Below, one piece after another: positions 25,801-32,049 of a DNA stretch of 36,688 nt. This stretch comes from Bacteroidota bacterium. GTDB taxonomy: Bacteria; Bacteroidota; Bacteroidia; Bacteroidales; DYOH01. Every line of letters begins with the position of its first letter. The stretch's first letter is position 1. A model generated the notes under the pieces. That model made no database searches and was not told the DNA's origin. It was given only the letters and a program-made list of their open reading frames with translations. Location of the stretch: NCBI GenBank assembly GCA_020048155.1, contig JAIFMY010000230.1:1-36688 (forward strand). Reading direction: 5' to 3'. The translations under genes and the position numbers were made by a program.

Positions 25801-25982
25801 ACCCACCATTGTACTATGAACATTTCCAGAAAGTATTGGTTCTGCTTTCTAAAATTGATTTGACCCCATATTTACAAAGGTTCAAACCCAAAAAGAAAAT
25901 TAAGTTGAATGCTCAACTTCCTGCTAATGAAGAAAGTACAGAAAAAACCCCTAAAGAGGAGTCAACTAAAACTACAGAATAA
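22803..25982 (+). CDS. ABCG-type ABC transporter (ATPase plus permease) with TerB-like and FHA-like N-terminal domains
   Basis: The 1059-residue protein begins with a helical, TerB-like domain (about 1-150; EALMQLFAIIAKQGDGVGE, and again VVLVRLFEILKANPND). A beta-rich FHA-like stretch follows (about 165-250; QDIFLNGLPVNNTRIYLF). The ATPase domain has Walker A GASGAGKTT (about 285-294), signature ISGGQRKRLN (about 391-400), Walker B ILFVDEPTSG (about 411-420) and the H-loop VIHQPSS. A CPVC segment sits near 497. Six membrane helices follow (about 585-606, 622-645, 663-687, 700-722, 727-750, 982-1010). The 230-residue loop between helices 5 and 6 matches the ABCG topology. The substrate is unknown. 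It lies 93 bases after siaC and may be its regulated output. Confidence 0.85.
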   Translation: MSKEILEALMQLFAIIAKQGDGVGESELEYVHNFLQQQVSSDDVDVYIAMFNEKAGIDKKGGTDKKGLKDQKRVSVIDSVRILGPSKKINKRLNQKQKVVVLVRLFEILKANPNDVAERMEIISTVGNVFNISKDEFTTIEKFVMKEGIDELDIENILIASDTTFPIIHAHKILTEQIDGNIYILRIPAQELYFLRYTGSQDIFLNGLPVNNTRIYLFASGSTVKLPKGKPIYYSDVVANFHADITSARLSFSVNNIWYKFPNGGVGLQDISFQTAQGKLIGIMGASGAGKTTLLNVLSGIYEPSDGAVLINGIDLHKQRDQMEGVIGYIPQDDLLIEELTVFQNLFFAAKLCFNNKSDEEITGLVDQTLKSLGLFERKHLKVGSPLNKMISGGQRKRLNIALELIREPSILFVDEPTSGLSSRDSENVMELLSELTLKGKLIFVVIHQPSSNIYKMFDRMIILDTGGYLVYYGNPVEAVMYFKRIDAQVNSEQGECPVCGNVTPELLFEIMEARVVDEFGKYTDTRKVSPVKWEDYYKKNIKAEVVEDVKESPPVSSVIPSWYQQFKTYTKRDIMSKISNTQYVVLTLMEAPLLGFILSFLIRYIADPNSNVYIFYDNENIPPYIFMSIVVALFFGLIVSAEEIFRDRKILKREQFLNLSRSSYLLSKVLILIIISAIQAFLYVLVANNILVVRDMFFYYWFTLFAVFVFSNMLGLNISQTFNSAVTIYVIIPLLLIPMMSLGGAMFSFDKLNRALGSVDKVPWIAEIMPSRWAYEALMVNQFKNNKFEAEYYELEKIRSFSDFRTVFYLPELEQVIDETVTLKSEDEQKNKKEILMNLALIKRAFAKETLLVKGLPKDLTASITDENFDEDFAEELRGYIRQLELFYGKRLFYADSIRDARMNHLDDSLPGYYNQMRRIYHNERLADLVKKSTETHKILRYEDKLVQQIDPIFLEPDVTHILDFRSHFYAPRKHFLGNYYSTYWFNMFIIWFMALALYPPLYYEHFQKVLVLLSKIDLTPYLQRFKPKKKIKLNAQLPANEESTEKTPKEESTKTTE

Positions 25983-25997
25983 TTACAGTTAAATAAG

Positions 25998-26028
25998 TTT
26001 CGTATAAAAATAAATTTAGTTACATTTG
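25998..26028 (+). promoter_or_regulatory. Promoter for the lipoprotein gene pair
   Basis: TTTC (one mismatch to TTTG) at 25998-26001, a 19-base spacer, then an exact TACATTTG at 26021-26028. Expected start near 26035, about 27 bases before the ATG at 26062. Confidence 0.55.
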
Positions 26029-26061
26029 AACAAGTAATAAGAACACCAAAATAATAATAAC

Positions 26062-26967
26062 ATGTTGAAGCATATTTCTATAATTTTATTAATGGTAAGC
26101 GTTCTAATCGCATGTGGTGATTCTGGTAAAAATAGCACTGGAGATGATACCGGTATACCTAACGAGCTGCAAGGCGAGGGCAATACAGAAGTATCAGATG
26201 AAGCGATGGATCAGATAATTCAAAATTTTCCGGCACCTGTAGAAATGGCTGCTTTGATGGAAAGTATTAACGTTCCTTATTCTCAGAAGTATTTATTCCC
26301 TACGGATGTTGCTGATGATTATAATACCAGTTTCAAACAGGCTATTGGTCTTGGAATCTACAGTACAGATTTGGGATACCTGAATATTTATTCCAAAACG
26401 TCATCAATTGTACAATATATTACCGTTATCAAGCGTATTGCTGATGCCCTCAAAGTAGGTCAATTCTTCGATTTTCCTACACTGAAGAGGTTAGCTACCA
26501 ATAACGAGAATCTTGATTCCCTTATGTTTCTTTCAGTACACAGTTTCAATCAGATGGATGATCATCTTCGTATGAATAATCGTAGCCATTTGAGTGCACT
26601 GGTGGTTACTGGTGTTTGGCTCGAAGGCTTGTATTTAGCATCTCAGGTATATAAAGACTTACCAAATGCGAAAATAGCTGAACGTATAGGAGATCAGAAA
26701 TTGGTTCTGTCTGATATCATGGTTATTCTGAAAGGTTACAAAAAGGATAAAAATTTTGAGAATCTCATTGTAGATCTTGAAATTCTTGAGAAAGTCTATG
26801 AAGATGTTAAAATTACAATTATCCCCGGAAAACCTGAAATGGTAGAGCAAGATGGTATGTTGGTAATAAAACAGAACGAACAAAGTGTTGTAGACATTTC
26901 TGAAGAACAAATAAAAGTGATTACTAATAAAGTAGAAGAAGTCCGTAATAAATTAATGTCATTGTAA
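26062..26967 (+). CDS. Lipoprotein of unknown function
   Basis: This 301-residue protein has a textbook lipoprotein leader (MLKHISIILLMVSVLIAC; cysteine at residue 18), then a flexible acidic stretch (GDSGKNSTGDDTG). The rest is mostly helical: PYSQKYLFPTDVADDYNTS, YSTDLGYLNIYSKTSSIVQ, LVVTGVWLEGLYLASQVYKD, and a C-terminal helix (EEQIKVITNKVEEVRNKLM). I do not recognise a named domain, though similar lipoproteins occur in Bacteroidetes. It has its own promoter, and the next secreted protein starts 1 base after its stop, so the two are an operon. An envelope role near the ABC transporter encoded upstream is possible. Confidence 0.75.
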   Translation: MLKHISIILLMVSVLIACGDSGKNSTGDDTGIPNELQGEGNTEVSDEAMDQIIQNFPAPVEMAALMESINVPYSQKYLFPTDVADDYNTSFKQAIGLGIYSTDLGYLNIYSKTSSIVQYITVIKRIADALKVGQFFDFPTLKRLATNNENLDSLMFLSVHSFNQMDDHLRMNNRSHLSALVVTGVWLEGLYLASQVYKDLPNAKIAERIGDQKLVLSDIMVILKGYKKDKNFENLIVDLEILEKVYEDVKITIIPGKPEMVEQDGMLVIKQNEQSVVDISEEQIKVITNKVEEVRNKLMSL

Positions 26968-26968
26968 T

Positions 26969-27508
26969 ATGAATAGAATTGCAGTTGCACTCATTTTTGT
27001 CCTAGTCTTTACCGGACTCACAAGTAAAGATGCATTAGCTCAATGTAAACAACAACTTGTTTATAGTTGTGCTACCGAAAACGGACGAGCCATATATCTT
27101 CGTGATTTTAATGCTAAGCTGAAAAAATCGAAACCGGGTAAACCTGCTTTTGTAGCTCGTTTTTCGGTAGTTCTCAACAAAGGTACCAGATATCGTCTCA
27201 ATTTGTGTAATCCAAATGGCTACGAGGATCGTACTATGTTGATTCTTTATGATGCCAAGAAAGAATACGGTAAAACTTTTTATACAGCTGAAGAGGCCGG
27301 TAAGCAAGGCGTGTTAGAGTTGGTAAAAAAGAATTACAAACCTGAAGAGTATTCGGTATTGCCAGATGGTGGAATCATGCTTCAGAAATTTGATTTTGTG
27401 TGTGAAAAATCAGGCGTTTATTTCGTTGCCATACAATATATGGATGGTTTCACTGACAGGAAAGGTTGTGCAGTGGGTATTCTCTCTTTCGTTGGCAAAA
27501 ACAAATAA
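26969..27508 (+). CDS. Secreted protein of unknown function
   Basis: This 179-residue protein has a signal peptide (MNRIAVALIFVLVFTGLTS, cleavage near ALAQ). The mature part is probably beta-rich: AFVARFSVVLNKGTRYRLNL, DRTMLILYDAKKEYG, then FVCEKSGVYFVAIQYMDGF with GCAVGILSFV. Four cysteines occur near the start and elsewhere (CKQQ, SCATE, NLCNPNG, DFVCEKS, GCAV). The pattern suggests a compact extracytoplasmic domain resembling a jelly-roll or pre-peptidase type fold, but I make no firm assignment. It is co-transcribed with the lipoprotein before it, and a strong terminator follows. Confidence 0.7.
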   Translation: MNRIAVALIFVLVFTGLTSKDALAQCKQQLVYSCATENGRAIYLRDFNAKLKKSKPGKPAFVARFSVVLNKGTRYRLNLCNPNGYEDRTMLILYDAKKEYGKTFYTAEEAGKQGVLELVKKNYKPEEYSVLPDGGIMLQKFDFVCEKSGVYFVAIQYMDGFTDRKGCAVGILSFVGKNK

Positions 27509-27538
27509 TCTAATTTATTTCTTTGTTACCTTTTTCAG

Positions 27539-27573
27539 AAATCGGTCAAACCTTAAGTTTGACCGATTTTTTG
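27539..27573 (+). terminator. Rho-independent terminator after the secreted-protein gene
   Basis: A perfect 13-bp stem pairs 27539-27551 (AAATCGGTCAAAC) with 27557-27569 (GTTTGACCGATTT) around a 5-base loop, followed by a T run. Confidence 0.88.
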
Positions 27574-27768
27574 TTTTATGGTTTTACCAACCCTTTACAT
27601 TTTGTAGAATTTATCGCTGCTTGGGGGCATTGTACGTTTTTAGTCAACCGAATACACTCCCAATGATGATACAATAAGTCGAATTCCGATACTTGTGCTT
27701 TAGGTATGCGAGCCTCCTATGAAAGAAGTTGGTTGTTTTATTGTCAGTATGGAGTATATTTAAAAGAA

Positions 27769-27797
27769 ATGCCTGATATTTTAAGCATATCAGGCAT
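27769..27797 (-). terminator. Probable terminator of the CheR-CheR-CheB-GAF operon
   Basis: A perfect 10-bp inverted repeat, ATGCCTGATA (27769-27778) with TATCAGGCAT (27788-27797), 9-base loop. On the minus strand it is followed by TTTCTTTT, and it lies 50 bases after the operon's last stop codon. Confidence 0.6.
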
Positions 27798-27846
27798 CTA
27801 AGTGTATTAGTATCTTTTGATGTAATCCTTCTTTAGTAGTTTTTGT

Positions 27847-28611
27847 TTACAGAATGAAATTATTGTTGATATGTGATATGATGTGATCAACCTTTTCTTT
27901 AGGATTAGTAAATGTTGCCATTTCAATTATTCCCAATGTACTATTACCTGATATGATAGGAATGACAGTCAGGTAACGTGGACTTCCTGCACCTAAGCCA
28001 GATAGTATAGTAATATAATTTTCGGGTATGTTGTCAATAATAAGTATACGCTGTTCTTCTGCTACTTGACCAGATATACCTTCTCCTGGAATAAAGGATT
28101 TTATTTCCTCTTGCCTGTAATATGCGTATTTGGATATTATTTCATAACGATTTTCTACATTGTTGAGCCTAAAGTATAGCCCTTGAACCAATCCAAAATG
28201 ATTTGAAAATATATGTAGCAACTGTTGACTGAATTTTTTGAGATCGGTTTTATCAAGAAGATTTATTTCATCTTTCACTTTTTGTAGTTGCTCTGCATAT
28301 AAATTTTTATGATCAGGAATATTTGAAGAGTGGCTCTCTGAAACTTGTGGGTTAGAAATATCATGAGGTATAATCTTTTCAGTTGAGTCTGATGCAGCAG
28401 CTGAAACAATAATTACAAACAATAATATTATAATTACAATTAGAATACCGTTGATAGCATAGAATAGAAAAATTTCAGGTGGTTTTTCATCAGCCAATGA
28501 ATGATTTTGTATGAATTCATTCATAAACTCCAGATTGTAGAATGATATTCCAATAGCAACCAAGGCTATTATGAAAATCAATGTAGCTATCAGTTTGAGA
28601 CTTGCTCGCAT
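27847..28611 (-). CDS. Membrane-anchored GAF-domain protein
   Basis: The 254-residue protein has two membrane helices (about 7-27 and 50-72; LIATLIFIIALVAIGISF and AINGILIVIIILLFVIIVSA), a short linker and a GAF domain over about 105-250. The GAF domain carries the same markers as three other proteins in this window: YAYYRQEE, GEGISG, ILSGLGAGSPR and LTVIPIISG. The protein stops soon after the GAF domain and has no enzymatic output. It is the last gene of a four-gene operon with two CheR-like proteins and a CheB, starting 6 bases after the cheB stop. It probably serves as a sensory or adaptor partner of these, but that is inference from position. Confidence 0.8.
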   Translation of the reverse strand: MRASLKLIATLIFIIALVAIGISFYNLEFMNEFIQNHSLADEKPPEIFLFYAINGILIVIIILLFVIIVSAAASDSTEKIIPHDISNPQVSESHSSNIPDHKNLYAEQLQKVKDEINLLDKTDLKKFSQQLLHIFSNHFGLVQGLYFRLNNVENRYEIISKYAYYRQEEIKSFIPGEGISGQVAEEQRILIIDNIPENYITILSGLGAGSPRYLTVIPIISGNSTLGIIEMATFTNPKEKVDHIISHINNNFIL

Positions 28612-28617
28612 GATGTA

Positions 28618-29178
28618 TTAGTTTAATTTTTTAAGAAAGTCTATGATTTGCTGTGTATTGAGTATGTGGTCTACCTGGGTTGCTTTTATTGCTGCCATTG
28701 TCATGGTTTTTACCTGGCATTCATCTGGTGATTGTACTACAGCTATACCTCCAGATTCTTTAACAGCTTTCAATCCTTGAGCTCCATCTTTGTTAGCACC
28801 AGAGAGAATTATTCCTATCAATTTTTCTTTGTAGCTATATGAAGCTGAAATGAAAGATAAATCGATTGAAGGTCTGGAATGATTTATAGATGGTTCGGTA
28901 GAAAGTGCAATTGTATTTCCTAACTCTATATACATATGATAATTGGCAGGGGCCAGATATATGGTACCCGAACGAATATGCTCCTTATCATCAGGTTCAA
29001 CAATCGGAAGCATAGATTTTATAGATAATGCTTCAATGAAGCCTGTGCGTATGTGCTTGAGCCTGTGCAGACACAAAAATATGGGCAAATCATAGTTGGC
29101 TGGTAGTGCAGATAGTATTTGGGTTACTACCTGAAAACTTCCTGCGGAGCCACCTATTATAACATATTTTTGAGCCAT
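28618..29178 (-). CDS. Stand-alone CheB-type methylesterase domain protein
   Basis: This 186-residue protein is a complete CheB catalytic domain without the usual N-terminal receiver domain. The catalytic triad is visible: Ser11 (IIGGSAGS), His38 (FLCLHRLK) and Asp131 (SGANKDGAQGL). Other conserved family segments are YLAPANYHM and HSRPSIDLSF. CheB removes methyl groups from glutamates (or deamidates glutamines) on receptor helices, reversing CheR. Without a receiver domain it cannot be switched by CheA phosphorylation, so its activity may be constant or set by a partner. The start is 1 base after the degenerate cheR stop, and a GAF protein follows 6 bases on. Confidence 0.9.
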   Translation of the reverse strand: MAQKYVIIGGSAGSFQVVTQILSALPANYDLPIFLCLHRLKHIRTGFIEALSIKSMLPIVEPDDKEHIRSGTIYLAPANYHMYIELGNTIALSTEPSINHSRPSIDLSFISASYSYKEKLIGIILSGANKDGAQGLKAVKESGGIAVVQSPDECQVKTMTMAAIKATQVDHILNTQQIIDFLKKLN

Positions 29179-29179
29179 G

Positions 29180-29998
29180 CTAAGATTTTTTATAAATGTG
29201 TTCTTCTTTGAAAAATACTGATAATTTATTGTCGGCTAAATTTGAATCTATCGATTCTTTTATACCTACCGCAAATATGCCAGCTGGCATCAATGATTCG
29301 TTGAGTTTCAACATTGTTTTAGCTTGGAGCGTCTGGCTCATGTATATAAATTTGTTTCGGTATAGTATTAGTTTTACATGCGGAAAGCTGGGGTACTGGC
29401 CTATGGATATGTGCTTCAATTCAACATTGCGGAGAAGTGATGTATCCATGCAGCCTTTATTTTCTATTTCGTTATAAAATATACCTAAGTCTGCATCGCT
29501 TCTGTAGCGTTTATAATTGGCATCGTTATTCTGAATTTTTTTCAGTTCGTAACTGCCTCTTTTTACATACTCTATTCTACGTTTACTTATTGATGTTGCA
29601 AATATATTTACTTGCTCAAGTAAGCCAGCTTCTTTCAGGGTGATGGCAAGGGTAAATAATTCTTCTCCGGTTGATACTTCAGGCAGCCATATACTAAACT
29701 GACCTGTTTTTTGGAGACGTGGGAATATACTGGTTTTTAGATATCGCCACATAGTAGGATCTCTAAACATTTCAGTTTCTTCTACTACCAATTGCTCGTG
29801 TAATACTTCCTGAAAATTTGAATCTTTCTCTATCTGGTATACAAAATCTTCGGAACGGTAAATATTGTAAAGTTGGAATAGATTTTCTAAAACCCTCTTG
29901 TAGAAGGTAAAAGAATAATCATTATAATCATACCCGTATAAATTCTTAAGGGTTTGAGTAATGAGTTTTAAATCAGATATTCCGAGCCTTTTTGTCAT
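29180..29998 (-). CDS. Degenerate CheR-like protein, probably without standard methyltransferase activity
   Basis: The 272-residue protein is plainly CheR-derived: a helical N-terminal domain (YDYNDYSFTFYKR, compare DFTDYSEKSFARR), EETEMFRDPTMW (usually VNTTELFRDP), and a Rossmann-type core. Two key sites have changed. The SAM loop, WHAGCSTGQE in the copy at 30004, is WLPEVSTGEE here, losing the first glycine. CRNVLIYF has become YRNKFIYM, and LGxHES has become VGIKES. It may have lost or altered methyl transfer and serve as a regulatory or scaffold partner of the active copy, as pseudoenzymes often do; that is inference. It sits between the active-looking CheR (5 bases upstream) and CheB (1 base downstream). 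Confidence 0.8.
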   Translation of the reverse strand: MTKRLGISDLKLITQTLKNLYGYDYNDYSFTFYKRVLENLFQLYNIYRSEDFVYQIEKDSNFQEVLHEQLVVEETEMFRDPTMWRYLKTSIFPRLQKTGQFSIWLPEVSTGEELFTLAITLKEAGLLEQVNIFATSISKRRIEYVKRGSYELKKIQNNDANYKRYRSDADLGIFYNEIENKGCMDTSLLRNVELKHISIGQYPSFPHVKLILYRNKFIYMSQTLQAKTMLKLNESLMPAGIFAVGIKESIDSNLADNKLSVFFKEEHIYKKS

Positions 29999-30003
29999 CC
30001 CAT

Positions 30004-30843
30004 TTATTTTTTCAAATAATACATACCTTTTTTAATGTATTTGGATGACACCGGGCCTAGCATGCTTTCGTGAATTCCAAGTATCAATGTGCCTTTATTG
30101 AACAGATTTTTATGAAAATTTTCAAATATTCTGTTCTGAAGGTCGTAGTTGAAATATATCAGAACATTTCTGCAAAAAATAATATCAAATTTTGTGTAAA
30201 ATACGTTGTCTTCTCTCACCAAATCTTGTTTTCTGTATATTGGCTTTTGCTTCAATATAGGTTTTGCTTTCAGTAAGTCTTTAGTAAGATCGATATCAAA
30301 GTATTTGGTGAAAGGTATGTCTATGACTTCCTCAAAGTTGTACGGATTTTGGCGTATTACCTTATTAAAGTTGTCGATGTACTCAACATTGAATCTGTAT
30401 TTGTATTCTCCTCGCTTTGCAATTTCTAAGGCATCCAGATTCAGGTCTGATGCAAATATATTGCACTTATCGAGCATATTCATCTCATTGAGTAGTATAG
30501 ACATGGAATACACTTCCTGGCCTGTAGAACATCCTGCATGCCAAATATTTATTGTATCTTGTTCTTGAAACCGTGGCAATATTCGGTATTTAATTGTATG
30601 CCACATTTTGGGATCTCTAAATAACTCAGTTGTATTGACTGTTATTTCTTTTACTATGTGTTCCAGAAACTCTTTACTCGATTTGAGTTGTTTTATAAGG
30701 CCTTCTATGTCTAATTTCGTATCAATGAGTATTTTTTCAATGCGTCGTGCAAATGATTTTTCAGAATAGTCTGTAAAATCATAAGAAGATGCTTTTTTGA
30801 TGGTGTCTATTATCCTTAGAATGTCGTCTTTTTCAACTTGCAT
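30004..30843 (-). CDS. CheR-type protein-glutamate methyltransferase, copy 2
   Basis: This 279-residue CheR has all expected motifs intact: DFTDYSEKSFARRIEK in the helical N-terminal domain, VNTTELFRDPKMWH, the SAM-binding loop WHAGCSTGQEVYSM (residues 101-114), CRNVLIYFNYDLQNRIF and LILGIHES. It is expected to methylate glutamate side chains of a receptor-like substrate using S-adenosylmethionine. It is the first gene of the operon CheR - CheR-like - CheB - GAF and is closely related to the copy at 13272-14108, with which it aligns without gaps through residue 110. No classical methyl-accepting receptor, CheA, CheW or CheY occurs in the window, so its substrate is probably one of the HAMP/GAF proteins nearby or lies elsewhere. 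Confidence 0.92.
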   Translation of the reverse strand: MQVEKDDILRIIDTIKKASSYDFTDYSEKSFARRIEKILIDTKLDIEGLIKQLKSSKEFLEHIVKEITVNTTELFRDPKMWHTIKYRILPRFQEQDTINIWHAGCSTGQEVYSMSILLNEMNMLDKCNIFASDLNLDALEIAKRGEYKYRFNVEYIDNFNKVIRQNPYNFEEVIDIPFTKYFDIDLTKDLLKAKPILKQKPIYRKQDLVREDNVFYTKFDIIFCRNVLIYFNYDLQNRIFENFHKNLFNKGTLILGIHESMLGPVSSKYIKKGMYYLKK

Positions 30844-30880
30844 CGGCCTATTACAATCGTTTTATTTTATTGAAGTTTAC

Positions 30881-30888
30881 CAAATGTA
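30881..30888 (-). promoter_or_regulatory. Candidate -7 box for the CheR-CheB operon
   Basis: On the minus strand it reads TACATTTG, a perfect TAnnTTTG. The start would be near 30874, about 31 bases before the ATG at 30843. The only upstream TTG is spaced 14 bases, too close for a normal -33 element. Confidence 0.3.
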
Positions 30889-30910
30889 ACCATTTTCCGA
30901 AACAATAGCA

Positions 30911-31936
30911 CTAATATATATTAAATTTTGTTTCGAAAATTTGTGGTACTACGCCTATAGGATTACTGCCTCCAATACCCAACTCTTTTAAACTTACCAT
31001 ATTCACAAACTCTGCCGGAATTTCTGTCAATTTGTTGTTGTACAAATTAAGTTCCTGCAATTTTTTTAGGTTGCTCATTTCTACTGGTACTGCTATTAAC
31101 TGGTTATTTGATAAATCAAGGTAAATGAGTGATGCAAGATTGCCAATTTGAGAGGGTATTTCATCTAACTTATTTTCAGAGAGGTAAAGATTTTCAAGTT
31201 TCATGATTGAACCAATTTCTTTTGGAATAGATTTTAGCTGATTCTTTGATAAACTAAGTAGCTTCAAGCCTGTAAGTGTGCCCACACTGTTGGGGATTTT
31301 GCTTAACTGGTTATCATCAAGATATAATACTTCAAGTGCTTTAAGTCTTCCAATATCTTCTGGCAGAGATTTTAGCAGGTTGTGCGCCAGAATGAGCTCG
31401 CGTAAGTTGGGTAGGGTTACTATTTCAGCGGGAAGTGCAGTGATTTCATTGTATGATAAGTCCAAAATGCGCAATGTTCGCAGCTTCCCCATTTCAGCAG
31501 GGAGCGCCTTTAGGTTGTTTTCCGATAAATATAAAGTCTGAAGACTTATCAGATTCCCTATTTCAGCAGGCAAGGATTCCAATTGGTTCGCATGCATCCC
31601 AAGTATTTTTAGTTTTCGTAAATTACCTATTTCTTTAGGTAATGTTTTTATCTGATTTTCATCAAGATATAGTTCCTCAAGGTTTTTTAAATTGCCTATA
31701 AATGCGGGCAGTGAAGTAAGCCGATTTTGGTAAAGATATAATTTTTTCAGATTTACCAATTTGGTGATGTCTTCAGGAAGCGCTTCTAAATCTGCAGTAA
31801 GCAGGTCGAGCGTATATACTTGCATAGGATTTGCAAGGGCTTCTTCCAGCGATTCGTATATTTTGTCCTGTTGGGCAAAAATACTTCCTGATAAGAAGGC
31901 CATTAGTATGGTTATGAGCATGAACTGTTTATTCAT
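30911..31936 (-). CDS. Secreted leucine-rich-repeat protein, copy 1
   Basis: From the ATG at 31936 the protein has 341 residues with a signal peptide (MNKQFMLITILMAFLSGSIF, cleavage near FAQQ). The mature protein is almost entirely leucine-rich repeats: twelve 23-residue units of the pattern LxLxxNxLxxLPxxIGxLxxLxx, plus a terminal cap (GVVPQIFETKFNIY). A preceding block (YESLEEALANPMQVYTLDLL) is shared with copy 2. LRR proteins of this bacterial (LPxxIG) type usually bind other proteins. It has no T9SS sorting domain or lipobox. A TTG at 31969 is open but overlaps a -7 box, so the later start is preferred. It is a tandem duplicate of the gene at 32050. Confidence 0.9.
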   Translation of the reverse strand: MNKQFMLITILMAFLSGSIFAQQDKIYESLEEALANPMQVYTLDLLTADLEALPEDITKLVNLKKLYLYQNRLTSLPAFIGNLKNLEELYLDENQIKTLPKEIGNLRKLKILGMHANQLESLPAEIGNLISLQTLYLSENNLKALPAEMGKLRTLRILDLSYNEITALPAEIVTLPNLRELILAHNLLKSLPEDIGRLKALEVLYLDDNQLSKIPNSVGTLTGLKLLSLSKNQLKSIPKEIGSIMKLENLYLSENKLDEIPSQIGNLASLIYLDLSNNQLIAVPVEMSNLKKLQELNLYNNKLTEIPAEFVNMVSLKELGIGGSNPIGVVPQIFETKFNIY

Positions 31937-31966
31937 GTGTATGGGTTTTTTAGGATCCGATCCAAG

Positions 31967-31974
31967 CAAATTTA
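31967..31974 (-). promoter_or_regulatory. Candidate -7 box for LRR copy 1
   Basis: On the minus strand it reads TAAATTTG, matching TAnnTTTG, with a start near 31960 and a leader of about 24 bases to the ATG at 31936. No -33 TTG is visible at the right spacing. Confidence 0.3.
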
Positions 31975-32049
31975 ATAATATTTATGAAGAAATGATAAAG
32001 TATATTTAATCCTTGCCTATTTTTCGCGGCAAGTTATTGGCAGTTTTGC

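Larger units (their letters stand above)
27509..27846. other. 338-base intergenic region between convergent genes
   Basis: The region holds a strong plus-strand terminator at 27539-27573 and an inverted repeat at 27769-27797 that probably ends the minus-strand operon. Between 27575 and 27765 I see no convincing open frame, RNA gene or repeat. Confidence 0.55.

Noticed and set aside
13272-30843. A standard chemotaxis operon
   Set aside because: No CheA, CheW, CheY, motor or methyl-accepting receptor is present; only CheR, a CheR-like protein and CheB occur.
31937-31969. TTG start at 31969 for LRR copy 1
   Set aside because: It precedes the signal peptide and coincides with a -7 box; the ATG at 31936 is better.
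32012-32033. Six-bp inverted repeat CTTGCC/GGCAAG after LRR copy 2
   Set aside because: Ten-base loop and no T run on the minus strand; not a convincing terminator.
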